Assembly: GCF_902498825.1 (NCBI RefSeq)
Contig: NZ_LR701459.1
Coordinates: 2,338,414-2,402,413 of the forward strand
Direction of reading: 5' to 3'
DNA from: Rhizobium sp. EC-SD404
GTDB taxonomy: Bacteria > Pseudomonadota > Alphaproteobacteria > Rhizobiales > Rhizobiaceae
DNA length: 64,000 bases
Each line of letters starts with the position of its first letter. Position 1 is the first letter of the stretch. This document shows, one piece after another, positions 1-9,630 of this stretch. The notes beneath the pieces are model-generated. The model made no database searches, was not told the origin of the DNA, and worked only from the letters and a program-made list of their open reading frames with translations. The position numbers and the translations under genes are program-made.

Positions 1-485
1 CCGGCCGAGGCCTTGACCATCACCGGATAGCCGATCTCGTCGGAAATCCTCTCCGCCTCGTCGGCATCTTCGATCACCCCGATATGGCCGGGCACCGTTG
101 ATACGTTCGCGTCCTTGGCGAACTTCTTCGATTCGATCTTGTCGCCCATGGCGCGGATGGCCTTGGGCTTCGGGCCGATGAAGACGATACCTTCGGCTTC
201 AAGCGCCTCGCAGAAAGAAGCGCGTTCCGACAGGAACCCGTAGCCGGGATGCACGGCCTCCGCACCGGTCTCCTTGCAGGCCGCAATGATCTTCTCGGCA
301 ACGAGATAGCTCTCGGGCGCTGCAGGAGGCCCGATATGAACCGCTTCGTCGGCCATCTCGACATGCAGGGCGTCACGGTCCGCATCGGAATAGACGGCGA
401 CGGTAGCGATGCCCATCCGCTTGGCCGTCTTGATCACGCGGCAGGCGATTTCGCCGCGATTGGCGATCAGGATCTTAGAGAACAT
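1..485 (-). CDS. pccA: Acyl-CoA carboxylase biotin carboxylase subunit, probably propionyl-CoA carboxylase alpha (5' part only)
   Basis: The gene reads leftward off the window edge, so only the first 161 codons are present. The ATP-grasp core, biotin carboxyl carrier domain and stop lie outside. The N-terminus [18 protein letters not shown] is the biotin carboxylase N-terminal fold. HPGYGFLSE starts near residue 79, GDKIESK near 114, and [10 protein letters not shown] is reached at the edge. These subunits carboxylate a carrier biotin with ATP and bicarbonate. Propionyl-CoA carboxylase then makes methylmalonyl-CoA in the cytoplasm. The assignment to the propionyl type rather than methylcrotonyl-CoA or acetyl-CoA carboxylase rests on overall similarity to remembered rhizobial PccA sequences, because the specificity-determining partner is not in view. 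Confidence 0.72.
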   Translation of the reverse strand, partial: MFSKILIANRGEIACRVIKTAKRMGIATVAVYSDADRDALHVEMADEAVHIGPPAAPESYLVAEKIIAACKETGAEAVHPGYGFLSERASFCEALEAEGIVFIGPKPKAIRAMGDKIESKKFAKDANVSTVPGHIGVIEDADEAERISDEIGYPVMVKASA

Positions 486-561
486 GCGGTCAGTACCCCT
501 CCGGCGCCGGCCTCAAGCTGGCAAATGTCCTTTTGCGCTTTTAGCCCAAGGCAAATCGAGT

Positions 562-1500
562 TCAAGCCTGCGGCGCGCCGGCAACGATACGTTCACGCCT
601 AAAGATGAAGAGGCCGGACGCGACGATGATCGCAATTCCAACCCATTTCGACGCACTCGGCACATCGGAAAACACCAGGTAGCCAATAAGCACGGCCGAG
701 ATGATTTCGAGATATTGGAACGGCGCGAGCAGCGATGCCGGGGCCTTCTGGAAAGCGAGCACGACCAGCCCATGCCCAACGGCCGCCAAGGCTCCGAGCA
801 GAAGAATGAGGCTGAAGCTCAGCGTGTTGGCCGGCCAGGATGGCGCGAGATCGGTAATGCCTGCCACGCTCCCGACGCCCATGGCGATCGCGATCAGGAC
901 GGTGCCGCCGATGCCTGCCAGATACTGCATCACCATCGGCCCGTCATGCACGCCGAGCGATCGATTCAGCAGCATATAGAAGGCAAAGAGGCTCGCGGTA
1001 CCAAGCGGCAGAAACGCGATGAAGCCGAAGCGTGCGAAGCTTGGCTGGATGACGATCAGTGCGCCGACGAAGCCGAGACCGATGGCCGCCCAGCGCCTCC
1101 ATCCCACCTTCTCACCGAGGATCAGCGCCGACAAGGCGGTCAGGATGAACGGCTCGACGAAGAAGATCGCGAGCGCATCTGCGATCGGCATGTATTTCAC
1201 CGCAGCGAAGAAGCAGAGGCTGGCGCCACCGATCAGGAAGCCGCGCAGGATGTTCAGCCAGAATCGGTTGGACTTGAAACCCGAACGCCCGCTGATGAAT
1301 GCAATGGCCGCAACCGTCAGGATCAACTGCACGATGAAGCGGTAGAACGACACCTGGCCCGGCGACATCGCCTGTTCCGTCGCGAGATACTTGCCTATGC
1401 CATCCATGACCGGCAGTATGAGCATGCCGACCGACATGATCATCATCCCCTGGGCATGGCTGCTGTTCGCAGCCTGAACGGCAGTCGCGGTCTCACTCAT
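562..1500 (-). CDS. EamA/DMT family transporter (10 predicted membrane segments)
   Basis: The 312-residue protein is almost entirely hydrophobic with two EamA-type repeats of about five helices each, roughly residues 17-145 and 160-300. EamA repeat features include the acidic-basic LGEKVGWRRW at the end of the first repeat. The family exports or exchanges small metabolites across the inner membrane, and the substrate cannot be read from sequence. It lies 76 bp upstream of the carboxylase gene on the same strand, so co-transcription is possible but no functional link is evident. It is divergent from the XRE regulator that starts at 1572, which makes that regulator a candidate controller. Confidence 0.85.
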   Translation of the reverse strand: MSETATAVQAANSSHAQGMMIMSVGMLILPVMDGIGKYLATEQAMSPGQVSFYRFIVQLILTVAAIAFISGRSGFKSNRFWLNILRGFLIGGASLCFFAAVKYMPIADALAIFFVEPFILTALSALILGEKVGWRRWAAIGLGFVGALIVIQPSFARFGFIAFLPLGTASLFAFYMLLNRSLGVHDGPMVMQYLAGIGGTVLIAIAMGVGSVAGITDLAPSWPANTLSFSLILLLGALAAVGHGLVVLAFQKAPASLLAPFQYLEIISAVLIGYLVFSDVPSASKWVGIAIIVASGLFIFRRERIVAGAPQA

Positions 1501-1571
1501 GAGACGTCGTTACGGCTTTTCAATCCGGGGAACAACGCCTTTACATCCGGCGATATGGAAGAGGAGCTCCG

Positions 1572-1967
1572 ATGCAGCATCCGGCGACGATTCTCGACGA
1601 CAAGCCCGAAGCGGACACGCTCGGCGGCCGCATATCCACCGCGCGAGACGCCCTGGACATGTCCATCCCCCAATTGGCGCGCCGCCTGGGCGTCAAGACC
1701 GAAACGATTTCTGCCTGGGAGGGCGACCGTTCCGAGCCGCGCGCAAACCGCCTGATCATGCTCGCCGGCATTCTCGGCGTCGCCCCAACCTGGCTCCTCA
1801 GCGGCTTCGGCTCGGCACCCGCCTCCCAATCGTTGAACTCGGCGCTCGGCGTCGTCACTCTGCAATTGGCGAAGCTCAAGGAGCAGCATCAGCGCACAGC
1901 CGCAGCGATCGATGCACTGGAGCGGGAAATCGGCTCTCTTGGCCGCAATTTGCAGGATGATGCCTAA
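1572..1967 (+). CDS. XRE-family helix-turn-helix transcriptional regulator
   Basis: This is a small cytoplasmic DNA-binding protein of 131 residues. A Cro/CI-type helix-turn-helix spans about residues 20-75, with the recognisable run RRLGVKTETISAWEGDRSEP followed by LAGILGVAPTWLL. The remainder, from about residue 95, is rich in Leu, Gln and Glu (LAKLKEQHQRTAAAIDALE) and looks like a short coiled coil suited to dimerisation. GAGGAG at 1561-1566 is 5 bases before the ATG and fixes the start. The gene is divergent from the EamA permease, with 71 bp between starts, so shared or autoregulatory operators are plausible but none was identified. Its target genes are unknown. Confidence 0.85.
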   Translation: MQHPATILDDKPEADTLGGRISTARDALDMSIPQLARRLGVKTETISAWEGDRSEPRANRLIMLAGILGVAPTWLLSGFGSAPASQSLNSALGVVTLQLAKLKEQHQRTAAAIDALEREIGSLGRNLQDDA

Positions 1968-2073
1968 ACTGCTGCGCCAAGAGCGCGCAGGACGGTCATT
2001 GTTCGAAAGGCCCCTTGAGGCAGAAGCCCCGGTCTGACATTTTCGCCGGCAATTCAGACAGGAGCATCACCCC

Positions 2074-3201
2074 ATGGACGTACGCGCCGCAGTCGCCTTT
2101 CAGGCGGGCAAGCCGCTTGAAGTTACCACCGTACAACTGGAAGGCCCACGCGACGGCGAAGTCCTCATCGAAGTGAAAGCGACTGGCCTCTGCCACACCG
2201 ACGATTTCACCCTGTCGGGCGCCGATCCTGAAGGTTTGTTCCCGGCCATTCTCGGCCATGAAGGTGCTGGCATCGTCGTGGATGTCGGCAAGGGCGTGAC
2301 GTCTGTGAAGAAGGGCGATCACGTCATCCCGCTTTATACGCCTGAATGCCGCACCTGCCCGTCCTGCCTGTCGCAAAAGACCAATCTCTGCACGGCGATC
2401 CGCTCCACCCAGGGCCAGGGCGTCATGCCTGATGGCAGCTCGCGCTTCTCCATCGGCAAAGACAAGATCCACCACTACATGGGCTGCTCGACCTTCGCGA
2501 ACTACACGGTCCTGCCGGAAATCGCCGTCGCCAAGGTCAACCCGGACGCGCCCTTCGACAAGATTTGCTACATCGGCTGCGGTGTCACGACAGGTGTAGG
2601 CGCCGTCATCAACACGGCCAAGGTCGAGATCGGATCCACCGCGATCGTCTTCGGCCTCGGCGGCATAGGTCTCAACGTGATCCAGGGCCTGCGACTGGCG
2701 GGCGCCGACATGATCATCGGCGTCGATCTCAACAACGACAAGAAGGAATGGGGCGAGCGCTTCGGCATGACCCATTTCGTCAATCCGAAGGAAGTCGGCG
2801 ACGATCTCGTGCCCTTCCTTGTCAACATGACGAAGCGCGGCGCGGACCAGATCGGCGGCGCGGATTACACCTTCGACTGCACGGGCAACGTCAAAGTCAT
2901 GCGCCAGGCGCTGGAAGCGGCCCATCGCGGCTGGGGCGAATCGATTGTCATCGGCGTCGCCGGTGCCGGCCAGGAAATCTCCACCCGACCCTTCCAGCTC
3001 GTCACCGGCCGCACCTGGAAGGGCACGGCCTTCGGTGGCGCGCGCGGTCGCACCGACGTACCGAAGATCGTCGACTGGTACATGGAAGGCAAGATCGAGA
3101 TCGATCCGATGATCACCCACACGCTGAAACTCGAAGAGATCAACAAGGGCTTCGAGATGATGCATGCGGGCGAATCGATCCGCTCCGTCGTGGTCTATTG
3201 A
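2074..3201 (+). CDS. adhC: S-(hydroxymethyl)glutathione dehydrogenase / class III alcohol dehydrogenase
   Basis: The enzyme oxidises S-hydroxymethylglutathione, formed from formaldehyde and glutathione, to S-formylglutathione with NAD+. It can also reduce S-nitrosoglutathione. The 375 residues show the full class III zinc alcohol dehydrogenase pattern. Catalytic zinc ligands are C40 and the GHE motif at 61-63, with the third cysteine in CYIGCG near 172. The structural zinc lobe has C92, C95, C98 and C106, and the Rossmann motif is GLGGIGLN. Length is normal for the family. The usual partner S-formylglutathione hydrolase is not adjacent; gph follows after 5 bp instead, suggesting a two-gene transcript. 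The gene may also be called frmA. Confidence 0.95.
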   Translation: MDVRAAVAFQAGKPLEVTTVQLEGPRDGEVLIEVKATGLCHTDDFTLSGADPEGLFPAILGHEGAGIVVDVGKGVTSVKKGDHVIPLYTPECRTCPSCLSQKTNLCTAIRSTQGQGVMPDGSSRFSIGKDKIHHYMGCSTFANYTVLPEIAVAKVNPDAPFDKICYIGCGVTTGVGAVINTAKVEIGSTAIVFGLGGIGLNVIQGLRLAGADMIIGVDLNNDKKEWGERFGMTHFVNPKEVGDDLVPFLVNMTKRGADQIGGADYTFDCTGNVKVMRQALEAAHRGWGESIVIGVAGAGQEISTRPFQLVTGRTWKGTAFGGARGRTDVPKIVDWYMEGKIEIDPMITHTLKLEEINKGFEMMHAGESIRSVVVY

Positions 3202-3206
3202 TCCCG

Positions 3207-3896
3207 ATGGCGACCGCTCCGCTCGTCATCTTCGATCTCGACGGGACGCTCGTGGATACGGGTCCGGATCTTGTCGACAGCCTCAACCACACGATCGGCA
3301 CTGTTGGGCTCGCCCCCGTGGTGCTCGAGGACCTGAACCACCTCGTCGGCCAGGGTGCCCGCGTCATGATCGCGCGCGCCTTCGCCATGCAGAAGGTCGA
3401 GACCACGCCGGAACAGGGCGACCACCTGTTTGCGGTCTTTCTCGAGCATTATTCCGCGAACATGCCAGGGCACTCCCGTCCGTTTCCGGGCCTGGTGGAG
3501 GCCATGGACCGTCTGGAAGCCGAAGGGTTTGCGCTGGCGGTCTGCACCAACAAGAGCGAGACGATGTCTCTGCGGCTCCTGCAGACGCTGGGGCTGTCGG
3601 AACGCTTCAAGGCCATCGTCGGTGGCGACAGCCTTCCGCACCGCAAGCCTGATCCGCGCCACATCCTCGGCACGATCGAGCGTGCCGGCGGCGATCCCGC
3701 CACTTCGGTGATGATCGGCGATTCCATCAACGACATCGCCGCTGCCCGCGACGCCGGTGTGGCCTCGATCGGGGTTCCATTCGGTTACACGGATGTCCCG
3801 ATCACCGAACTGAAGCCGGATCGCGTCATCGAGCATTTCGATGCCCTGACGCCTGCCCTCGTCCACGATCTCATCCGGGCGGCAAGAGCCGCCTGA
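3207..3896 (+). CDS. gph: Phosphoglycolate phosphatase-like HAD hydrolase
   Basis: This is a HAD-superfamily phosphatase of 229 residues. The nucleophile motif FDLDGTLVDTG has D10 and D12. Motif II is CTNKS near residue 113, and motifs III and IV (HRKPDP and IGDSINDI) follow. The cap inserted after motif I is the helical type of phosphoglycolate phosphatases. The likely substrate is 2-phosphoglycolate, produced by oxidative DNA damage repair or oxygenase side reactions, but HAD substrate calls from sequence are soft. The ATG is 6 bases after the adhC stop, so the two genes are probably co-transcribed. A strong hairpin follows 22 bp after the stop. Confidence 0.85.
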   Translation: MATAPLVIFDLDGTLVDTGPDLVDSLNHTIGTVGLAPVVLEDLNHLVGQGARVMIARAFAMQKVETTPEQGDHLFAVFLEHYSANMPGHSRPFPGLVEAMDRLEAEGFALAVCTNKSETMSLRLLQTLGLSERFKAIVGGDSLPHRKPDPRHILGTIERAGGDPATSVMIGDSINDIAAARDAGVASIGVPFGYTDVPITELKPDRVIEHFDALTPALVHDLIRAARAA

Positions 3897-3918
3897 TCGT
3901 CGCGTCAATCCTGATACG

Positions 3919-3946
3919 AAAACGGCGGCCCGAAGGCCGCCGTTTT
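3919..3946. terminator. Bidirectional intrinsic terminator between gph and the L,D-transpeptidase
   Basis: A perfect 12-bp stem AAAACGGCGGCC pairs with GGCCGCCGTTTT around a CGAA loop. T-runs lie on the 3' side in both orientations. It serves the convergent gph (+) and transpeptidase (-) genes. Confidence 0.9.
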
Positions 3947-3969
3947 GCTTTGTATCGGTCTCGACTGCA

Positions 3970-5946
3970 TCAGCTGTCGGCGTTGCGCGCCTGATCGGTG
4001 ACGTCCATTGCCCGGTCGAGATAGACGTCGCGCTCATAGACGTCGTCGAAATATTCCACCGTGCCCTTGGCGTTCGGCCAGGCAGTGAAATAGGCGATGT
4101 AGACTGGGATATCGCCTTCGACCTTGATCGCCTTGTTGCGCCCATCGGCGATTTGGCTGCCGATATCGGTCTTGTCGGTACCGAGCACCGCCGCCGCCAT
4201 GGCGCGGGGATCCTCGAGCCTGACGCAGCCATGGCTGTATGCGCGGGTATCGCGTCCGAACAGATCCTTGGCCGGTGTGTCGTGCATGTAGATTGCATGC
4301 TCGTTGGGGAACATGATCTTCAATTCGCCCAGCGCATTGGTCGAGCCGGGGGGCTGGCGGACATTGTAGGGCACGTTGGCGCCGACGCCGTACCAGTTGA
4401 TCGAACTCGAGGCGACCTGCGTCCCGCCCTGCGTCGTCACCTCATAACCGATGCGATCGAGATAGCCGGGGTCCTGGCGCAGCTTCGGCAGCATCTCGTT
4501 GACGATGATCGACCGCGGAACGCCCCAATAGGGATTGAGTTCGACGGTCTGGATGACATCCTGGAAGAAATAGGTCTGGTTGGCCTTGGTGCCGACGACA
4601 GCGCGCATCTCCAGCGCTTCCTTGCCGTCTTCCACATAGCTGACCTTGAACGCCGGAGCGTTGATCAGAACATGGCGCTCGCCGAGATCGCGATTGAGCC
4701 ACCGCAGCCGCTCCATCGAAAGCTGAACAGTCTCGATCTTGCGCGCATTGCTGATGCCGGTCAGTTTCACGATCGTGTTGCGGCCGATGATCCCATCGGC
4801 CATCAGGCCGGATTCTTCTTGGAAATCCTTGACGAGATCGACGAGCGCGGTGTCGTAGACGGGGCTGCCCTGGTAGTCGGCGAAGGAGAGCGAATGCGTG
4901 GTCTTCAACGCGTCAGAACCCTGCTCCCGGATGGCCGCGATGATCTTTGTCAGCTCAGGATTACTGCTGCCCGGCCGCACCAGTGTGCCTTCGGCAATCT
5001 CGACGCGGTCGACCTCGGCATCCTCGGCGATCAGCCGATCATATTCCGCCTGTAGGGCCTGGAATTTCGCATGTGTCGGGCTGCGACGCTCCAGATAGGT
5101 GGCGATATCGATGGTACGAGCAGCCACCGTAAGGGCCGCAACGAGATCGACCTCTTTCCGCTCGAAATCGTGGTAGCCCGAAATCCGGTTCGGCGCGATC
5201 CGCCCACGCGTTGCGTCGAGCATGTAGGATGCGACTGCGGCTGCCATGTCCATTTCGAACTGGAGCCGTGCCCTGTCGGGGTTCGGTACGGCGGCCTGAT
5301 TTGTGGCAACCTGAGTTGGACCGACTTGAGTTGCAGCAGCGTTGCTTGGGGCGTCGGACGGCCATTCTACGAGATAGTCGGCCGGTGAAAGGCCGACACG
5401 GTCGGCCTTCGCAAAGACGGAGAGCGCCGCCTCGGCACGCGCATTCGGGCCATTCTCGTCTGTCCAGACGAAGCCGCCATTGTCGCCGTAAAACGCAGTC
5501 ACAGCTTCGCCGACTTCGGCCAGCGCCCGCACCTGGATGTCGGACAAGTGGCGGCTCGCTTGAGCGAAGGCGTCGACGGTGTGCTGATCGCCGCTATCGG
5601 AGATCGAGCCGGTCACGACCGGATCGGCGAGCTTCGAAAAATCGATGCGAACCAGTTCGTCCGCCTTGTAGGTGTAATATTTGGGGCCGACCACGACGGG
5701 CTCGGGCTCGGCCTGGCGCTGGGATGCCTCCCATGCACGCAATTGATCGACGCTGGATGGCTGCGCGCCCTGCCCGGCATCAAGCGGCGAACCGCGACGT
5801 TCGGCGTTGCGCTGCACCGCGCCGGGGCCGCCCATGATGAAGTCGAGCAACGTCTGAGCGGACGCAGGGCCTTGAGGCACCGCAATCGTTCCGGCTGCGA
5901 GAAGCCACGCCATCGCCGCGACGGTCCCTGTCCTTTTGGAAAGCAT
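3970..5946 (-). CDS. Secreted L,D-transpeptidase with peptidoglycan-binding domain (YcbB/LdtD-like)
   Basis: The mature protein should act in the periplasm to form 3-3 crosslinks in peptidoglycan or attach proteins to it. The start at 5946 is chosen because GGAG lies 5 bases upstream. An in-frame ATG at 5997 has only a poor ribosome site. From 5946 the protein is 658 residues. An N-terminal signal peptide ends near PASAQ (about residue 31). A PG_binding_1-like repeat (DLVKDFQEESGLMADGIIG) precedes the YkuD domain. The catalytic motif AYSHGCVRL contains C574, preceded by the conserved HDTP histidine. The long N-terminal scaffold places it with the large LdtD class rather than the small YkuD enzymes. 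It is convergent with gph and monocistronic. Confidence 0.88.
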   Translation of the reverse strand: MLSKRTGTVAAMAWLLAAGTIAVPQGPASAQTLLDFIMGGPGAVQRNAERRGSPLDAGQGAQPSSVDQLRAWEASQRQAEPEPVVVGPKYYTYKADELVRIDFSKLADPVVTGSISDSGDQHTVDAFAQASRHLSDIQVRALAEVGEAVTAFYGDNGGFVWTDENGPNARAEAALSVFAKADRVGLSPADYLVEWPSDAPSNAAATQVGPTQVATNQAAVPNPDRARLQFEMDMAAAVASYMLDATRGRIAPNRISGYHDFERKEVDLVAALTVAARTIDIATYLERRSPTHAKFQALQAEYDRLIAEDAEVDRVEIAEGTLVRPGSSNPELTKIIAAIREQGSDALKTTHSLSFADYQGSPVYDTALVDLVKDFQEESGLMADGIIGRNTIVKLTGISNARKIETVQLSMERLRWLNRDLGERHVLINAPAFKVSYVEDGKEALEMRAVVGTKANQTYFFQDVIQTVELNPYWGVPRSIIVNEMLPKLRQDPGYLDRIGYEVTTQGGTQVASSSINWYGVGANVPYNVRQPPGSTNALGELKIMFPNEHAIYMHDTPAKDLFGRDTRAYSHGCVRLEDPRAMAAAVLGTDKTDIGSQIADGRNKAIKVEGDIPVYIAYFTAWPNAKGTVEYFDDVYERDVYLDRAMDVTDQARNADS

Positions 5947-6243
5947 ACCAGCTCCGTTTTTTCGATGTCCTTTTGCCAACCCGAAACGGGACAGCATGAA
6001 CTTGGGACCCTAAGCCCCTCATGGCAAACAAATGGTAACCAACGTGCACGATGACGGGTAGCAGCGATGCCTAATGTTCGCCGCCGCTAGGTTGATTTTT
6101 CCGGCGACAGTGACGGTTTTGCACAGTCTGCGGTGCACGATTTGCTGGCCCGGCGACTGATTGCATTGCGTATGGACGCGGGCTAAACGGGCTCCGGGCA
6201 CTGCTAAGCCCATCCCTCCGTCAATTTCTCTGGATGACGAATC

Positions 6244-7851
6244 ATGGCCGACGATCTCTTTCCGCTGGGCGCCGACGAAACGCCCTATCGCAAGCTCAGC
6301 GACCAGCACGTCTCCATAGAAACGTTCCGGGGCCAGGAAGTTTTGCTGGTCGAGCCGGAAGGATTGCGGCTCCTCTCGGAGCAAGCCTTCGCCGACATCA
6401 ACCATCTGCTGCGGCCGAGCCATCTGGCACAGCTGGCCAAGATCCTCGACGACCCTGAAGCAACGGACAACGACCGCTTCGTTGCCTACGATCTCATGAA
6501 GAACGCCAACATCGCGGCCGGCGGCATTCTGCCGATGTGTCAGGACACGGGCACGGCGATCGTCATGGCCAAGAAGGGCCGTCGCGTCTGGACCGAAGGC
6601 GGCGATTATTCTGCCATCGCACGCGGCGTTCTCGATGCCTACGAGAAGAAGAACCTGCGGTACTCGCAGCTCGCTCCGCTGGGCATGTTCGAAGAAAAGA
6701 ACACCAAGACCAACCTGCCCGCGCAAATCGATATCTACGAGGAAGGCGACGACGGCTACGAGTTCCTGTTCGTCGCAAAAGGTGGCGGCTCAGCCAACAA
6801 GACCTTTCTGTATCAGGGCACGCCCGCGCTTTTGACGCATGACCGGATGATCGAGTTCCTCAAGGAAAAGATCCTGACGCTCGGCACGGCCGCCTGCCCG
6901 CCCTACCACCTCGCGATCGTCATCGGCGGCACCTCGGCCGAAATGACGCTGAAGACGGTGAAGCTCGCCTCGACGCGCTATCTCGACGCACTCCCCACCT
7001 CGGGCTCGGAAAGCGGACATGCCTTCCGCGATATCGAAATGGAGCAGGAAATTCATAAGCTGACGCAAAGCCTCGGGGTCGGAGCGCAGTTCGGCGGAAA
7101 ATATTTCTGCCACGATGTGCGCGTCATCCGCCTGCCCCGCCACGGCGCGTCCCTTCCGATCGGCCTCGGCGTCTCCTGCTCGGCAGACCGGCAGGCCAAG
7201 GGCAAGATCACGAAGGACGGCATCTTCATCGAAGCGCTCGAGGCCAATCCGGCACGCTTCATGCCCGATATCGACGAGGAGCGCCTGTCGGGCGATGTGG
7301 TCAGGATCGACCTGCATCAGCCGATGAGCGAGATTCTGGCCCAGCTCTCGGCCCATCCCGTCAAGACGCGGCTGTCGCTGAATGGCACGATTATCGTCGC
7401 ACGCGATCTTGCCCATTCGAAGATCCGCGAGCGCCTGGAAGCCGGCGAACCCATGCCGGACTACATGAAGAACCACCCGATCTATTACGCCGGTCCGGCA
7501 AAGACCCCGGAAGGCTACGCCTCGGGATCGTTCGGTCCAACGACGGCCGGCCGCATGGATGCCTATGTCGACCAGTTCCAATCTTTTGGCGGATCCATGG
7601 TGATGCTGGCCAAGGGCAATCGCTCGCGCGCTGTCCGCGACGCCTGCGAGCGCCATGGCGGCTTCTATCTCGGCTCGATCGGCGGCCCGGCCGCCCGGCT
7701 GGCCCAGGACTGCATACGCAGCGTCGAGGTCGTGGAGTACGCCGAGCTCGGCATGGAAGCCGTGTGGAAAATCGAGGTCGAGGACTTCCCTGCCTTCATC
7801 GTCATCGACGACAAGGGCAACGACTTCTTCAAGGAGCTCAACCTCTCCTGA
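6244..7851 (+). CDS. fumA: Class I (iron-sulfur) fumarate hydratase
   Basis: Cytoplasmic TCA-cycle enzyme interconverting fumarate and malate using a [4Fe-4S] cluster. The 535 residues cover both the alpha-type N-terminal domain, containing PMCQDTGT, and the beta-type C-terminal domain, containing [13 protein letters not shown] and KGNRS. Three cysteines, C99, C218 and C312, have the spacing of the cluster ligands of E. coli FumA. Length is typical for the single-chain class I enzyme. It is monocistronic, flanked by the divergent transpeptidase and the co-oriented diguanylate cyclase 134 bp downstream. Whether the genome also encodes oxygen-stable class II FumC cannot be seen here. The fumA/fumB distinction is not meaningful outside enterics. 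Confidence 0.93.
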   Translation: MADDLFPLGADETPYRKLSDQHVSIETFRGQEVLLVEPEGLRLLSEQAFADINHLLRPSHLAQLAKILDDPEATDNDRFVAYDLMKNANIAAGGILPMCQDTGTAIVMAKKGRRVWTEGGDYSAIARGVLDAYEKKNLRYSQLAPLGMFEEKNTKTNLPAQIDIYEEGDDGYEFLFVAKGGGSANKTFLYQGTPALLTHDRMIEFLKEKILTLGTAACPPYHLAIVIGGTSAEMTLKTVKLASTRYLDALPTSGSESGHAFRDIEMEQEIHKLTQSLGVGAQFGGKYFCHDVRVIRLPRHGASLPIGLGVSCSADRQAKGKITKDGIFIEALEANPARFMPDIDEERLSGDVVRIDLHQPMSEILAQLSAHPVKTRLSLNGTIIVARDLAHSKIRERLEAGEPMPDYMKNHPIYYAGPAKTPEGYASGSFGPTTAGRMDAYVDQFQSFGGSMVMLAKGNRSRAVRDACERHGGFYLGSIGGPAARLAQDCIRSVEVVEYAELGMEAVWKIEVEDFPAFIVIDDKGNDFFKELNLS

Positions 7852-7985
7852 TCCGCTTCGGTGCCCCGTCAGACGGAACGTTTTCCCACAAGTGTATGCT
7901 GCGCAGCTAAAGTGTTAATCAATCTCAAACCTTTCATACTTAGATTCTGCGGGATCGACACGGCATCTAAACTTGGGAAACGGGC

Positions 7986-9062
7986 ATGAACCAGACAGCA
8001 AAGCGTCCCGCGCCCAGTGACATTGCGAGCCGCATCGCCGTATCGATGCGCCGGCTCAATATTCCCGGTCTGCCTCGCAATTACGAACTTGTCTACGAGG
8101 CTTTCTCCGGTGCGGACCCCGCGCTGACCCACGCCTTCGTCGCGCTAGGCACCAACCCGACCCAGGCCGATCTCGACGCACTCGGGCGGCAGTTCCTCGT
8201 GCACCACCACGGCCAGGGCATCGTCGCCGATGCGCAGGAGACGATCTCGCGCAACATCGAGGAATGCCTGCAGCTTCTGCGGCGCGAACAGTCCAAGCTC
8301 GAAAATTACGGTCGCACGCTTGGCCGCGCGAATGCCGAGATGGTCGACCCCGAATCCCTGCGTGTCGACATCATCCGCAACTTCATCACCATCCTGACGA
8401 CGGCAACCGACAGCACGATCAGCGACTCGCGCACGGTCATCAACGGCATGGTCGGACATGCCAGCGAAATCACCCGTGTCCGTAGCGAGTTGGACGAATA
8501 CAAGCGCATGGCCCACACGGACGTCATGACGCAGCTGTCCAATCGCCGGGCCTTCGACGACATGATGGCGCAGGTCTATAGCGACCAGAAGTCGGCGATG
8601 TATTTCGCCCTCGTGATTGCCGACATCGACAAGTTCAAGCGCATCAACGACACGTTCGGTCACCCCGTCGGCGACAAGGTCATCAAGCTGATTGGCAGCC
8701 TGTTCCGTGCCGCACTGCGCAAGGACGTCTTCATCGCCCGTACCGGCGGCGAGGAATTCGCCTTCATCCTCGCCGGCACGACGGCGGCCGAGACGATGAG
8801 CATCGCCAACCGCATCCGCATGACCGTGGAGCAGACCCCGTTCATTAACCAGCGCACCGGCACCGACTACGGCCCGGTCACCCTCTCGATGGGTGTCTGC
8901 ATGGCTGCGGATGCCGAGAACGAGAGCGAACTCTATCGCAAGGCAGACGCCGCACTTTACGCGTCGAAGAACGCCGGTCGCAACCGCGTCACGATGCACG
9001 TTCCCGACGCCGAAGGCGAACTGTCCGACGCGCGCGCCATGTACCGAAAGATCTCCGCCTGA
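7986..9062 (+). CDS. GGDEF-domain diguanylate cyclase
   Basis: Makes cyclic di-GMP from two GTP. The C-terminal GGDEF domain covers about residues 175-345 of 358. It includes the active-site GGEEF at 254-258, the DKFKRINDTFGH metal/GTP region, and the terminal ADAALYASKNAGRNR. The residues before GGEEF read RKDVFIART, so the inhibitory I-site RxxD is not preserved: the fourth position is Val. The N-terminal 170 residues are soluble, with no membrane segment and no recognised sensor fold. They contain a helical stretch (LQLLRREQSKLENYGRTL) likely to mediate dimerisation. No signal peptide. Input signal unknown; the gene stands alone. Confidence 0.9.
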   Translation: MNQTAKRPAPSDIASRIAVSMRRLNIPGLPRNYELVYEAFSGADPALTHAFVALGTNPTQADLDALGRQFLVHHHGQGIVADAQETISRNIEECLQLLRREQSKLENYGRTLGRANAEMVDPESLRVDIIRNFITILTTATDSTISDSRTVINGMVGHASEITRVRSELDEYKRMAHTDVMTQLSNRRAFDDMMAQVYSDQKSAMYFALVIADIDKFKRINDTFGHPVGDKVIKLIGSLFRAALRKDVFIARTGGEEFAFILAGTTAAETMSIANRIRMTVEQTPFINQRTGTDYGPVTLSMGVCMAADAENESELYRKADAALYASKNAGRNRVTMHVPDAEGELSDARAMYRKISA

Positions 9063-9089
9063 TCCACGGCTCGAACCTGTCGGGCCTGC

Positions 9090-9506
9090 CTAATTGCGCC
9101 TGACCGGACGCACCGGATCGCGCGATAGCCCCTTGGTGTCGAGATCGGCCAGATAGTCGGCCCATCGTGTGTCCCGCTCGCGCCCCAATTCGCGCAGGAA
9201 CGACCAGGAGAAAATGCCGGAATTGTGCATGTCGTCAAAGGTGATCCGGATCGCATAGTGACCGACCGGATCGATCGTCATGATGCCGACTTCGCGCTTT
9301 CCGTAGACCGTGATGGCCTGTCCGGGACCATGGCCCTGCACTTCCGCCGAAGGCGAGCAGACACGAAGCAATTCCGCCTCGAGCGTATAGGCCTCAGAAT
9401 CACCGAAGCGCACGGTCAGCAACTTCCGATCCTTCGACACGCGCAATTCTTGCGGGGCGTCCTGGCCTTGCTCGGTGGCGCTCATCGTCTTCGTCCTTTC
9501 GTCCAT
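9090..9506 (-). CDS. DUF971 (gamma-butyrobetaine hydroxylase-like N-terminal domain) protein
   Basis: Small 138-residue protein, almost all of which is one DUF971 domain. Recognisable parts are LRVSKDRKLLTVRFGD near the start and the closing block GHYAIRITFDDMHNSGIFSW. This fold also forms the N-terminal domain of gamma-butyrobetaine hydroxylase and occurs as a separate domain in iron-sulfur and molybdopterin contexts. Function is not established. It is divergent from moaA, with 124 bp between starts. The same neighbour pairing is familiar in rhizobia, which suggests a link to molybdenum cofactor or Fe-S metabolism. Two in-frame ATGs (9506 and 9485) both have a purine-rich ribosome site, so the start is uncertain by 7 codons. 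Confidence 0.85.
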   Translation of the reverse strand: MDERTKTMSATEQGQDAPQELRVSKDRKLLTVRFGDSEAYTLEAELLRVCSPSAEVQGHGPGQAITVYGKREVGIMTIDPVGHYAIRITFDDMHNSGIFSWSFLRELGRERDTRWADYLADLDTKGLSRDPVRPVRRN

Positions 9507-9630
9507 ATCGGCTTTCCCTTAGTGGGTTTCGCCGGCTAAAGCCAAGTTTCCATGAGCGGATAGGCAGAACCTTGGTCGCGCCTTGACGCGGCGCCTTATC
9601 GTCGCAACATAGGGCGCAGGGAGAAATGCA

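Noticed and set aside
409-1755. Plus-strand frame of 448 codons over the carboxylase, EamA and XRE region
   Set aside because: Crosses three better-supported genes on both strands and has no recognisable protein content.
2565-3896. Plus-strand frame of 443 codons running through adhC into gph
   Set aside because: Only its last 230 codons, from the ATG at 3207, are the real phosphatase; the rest is out of frame with adhC.
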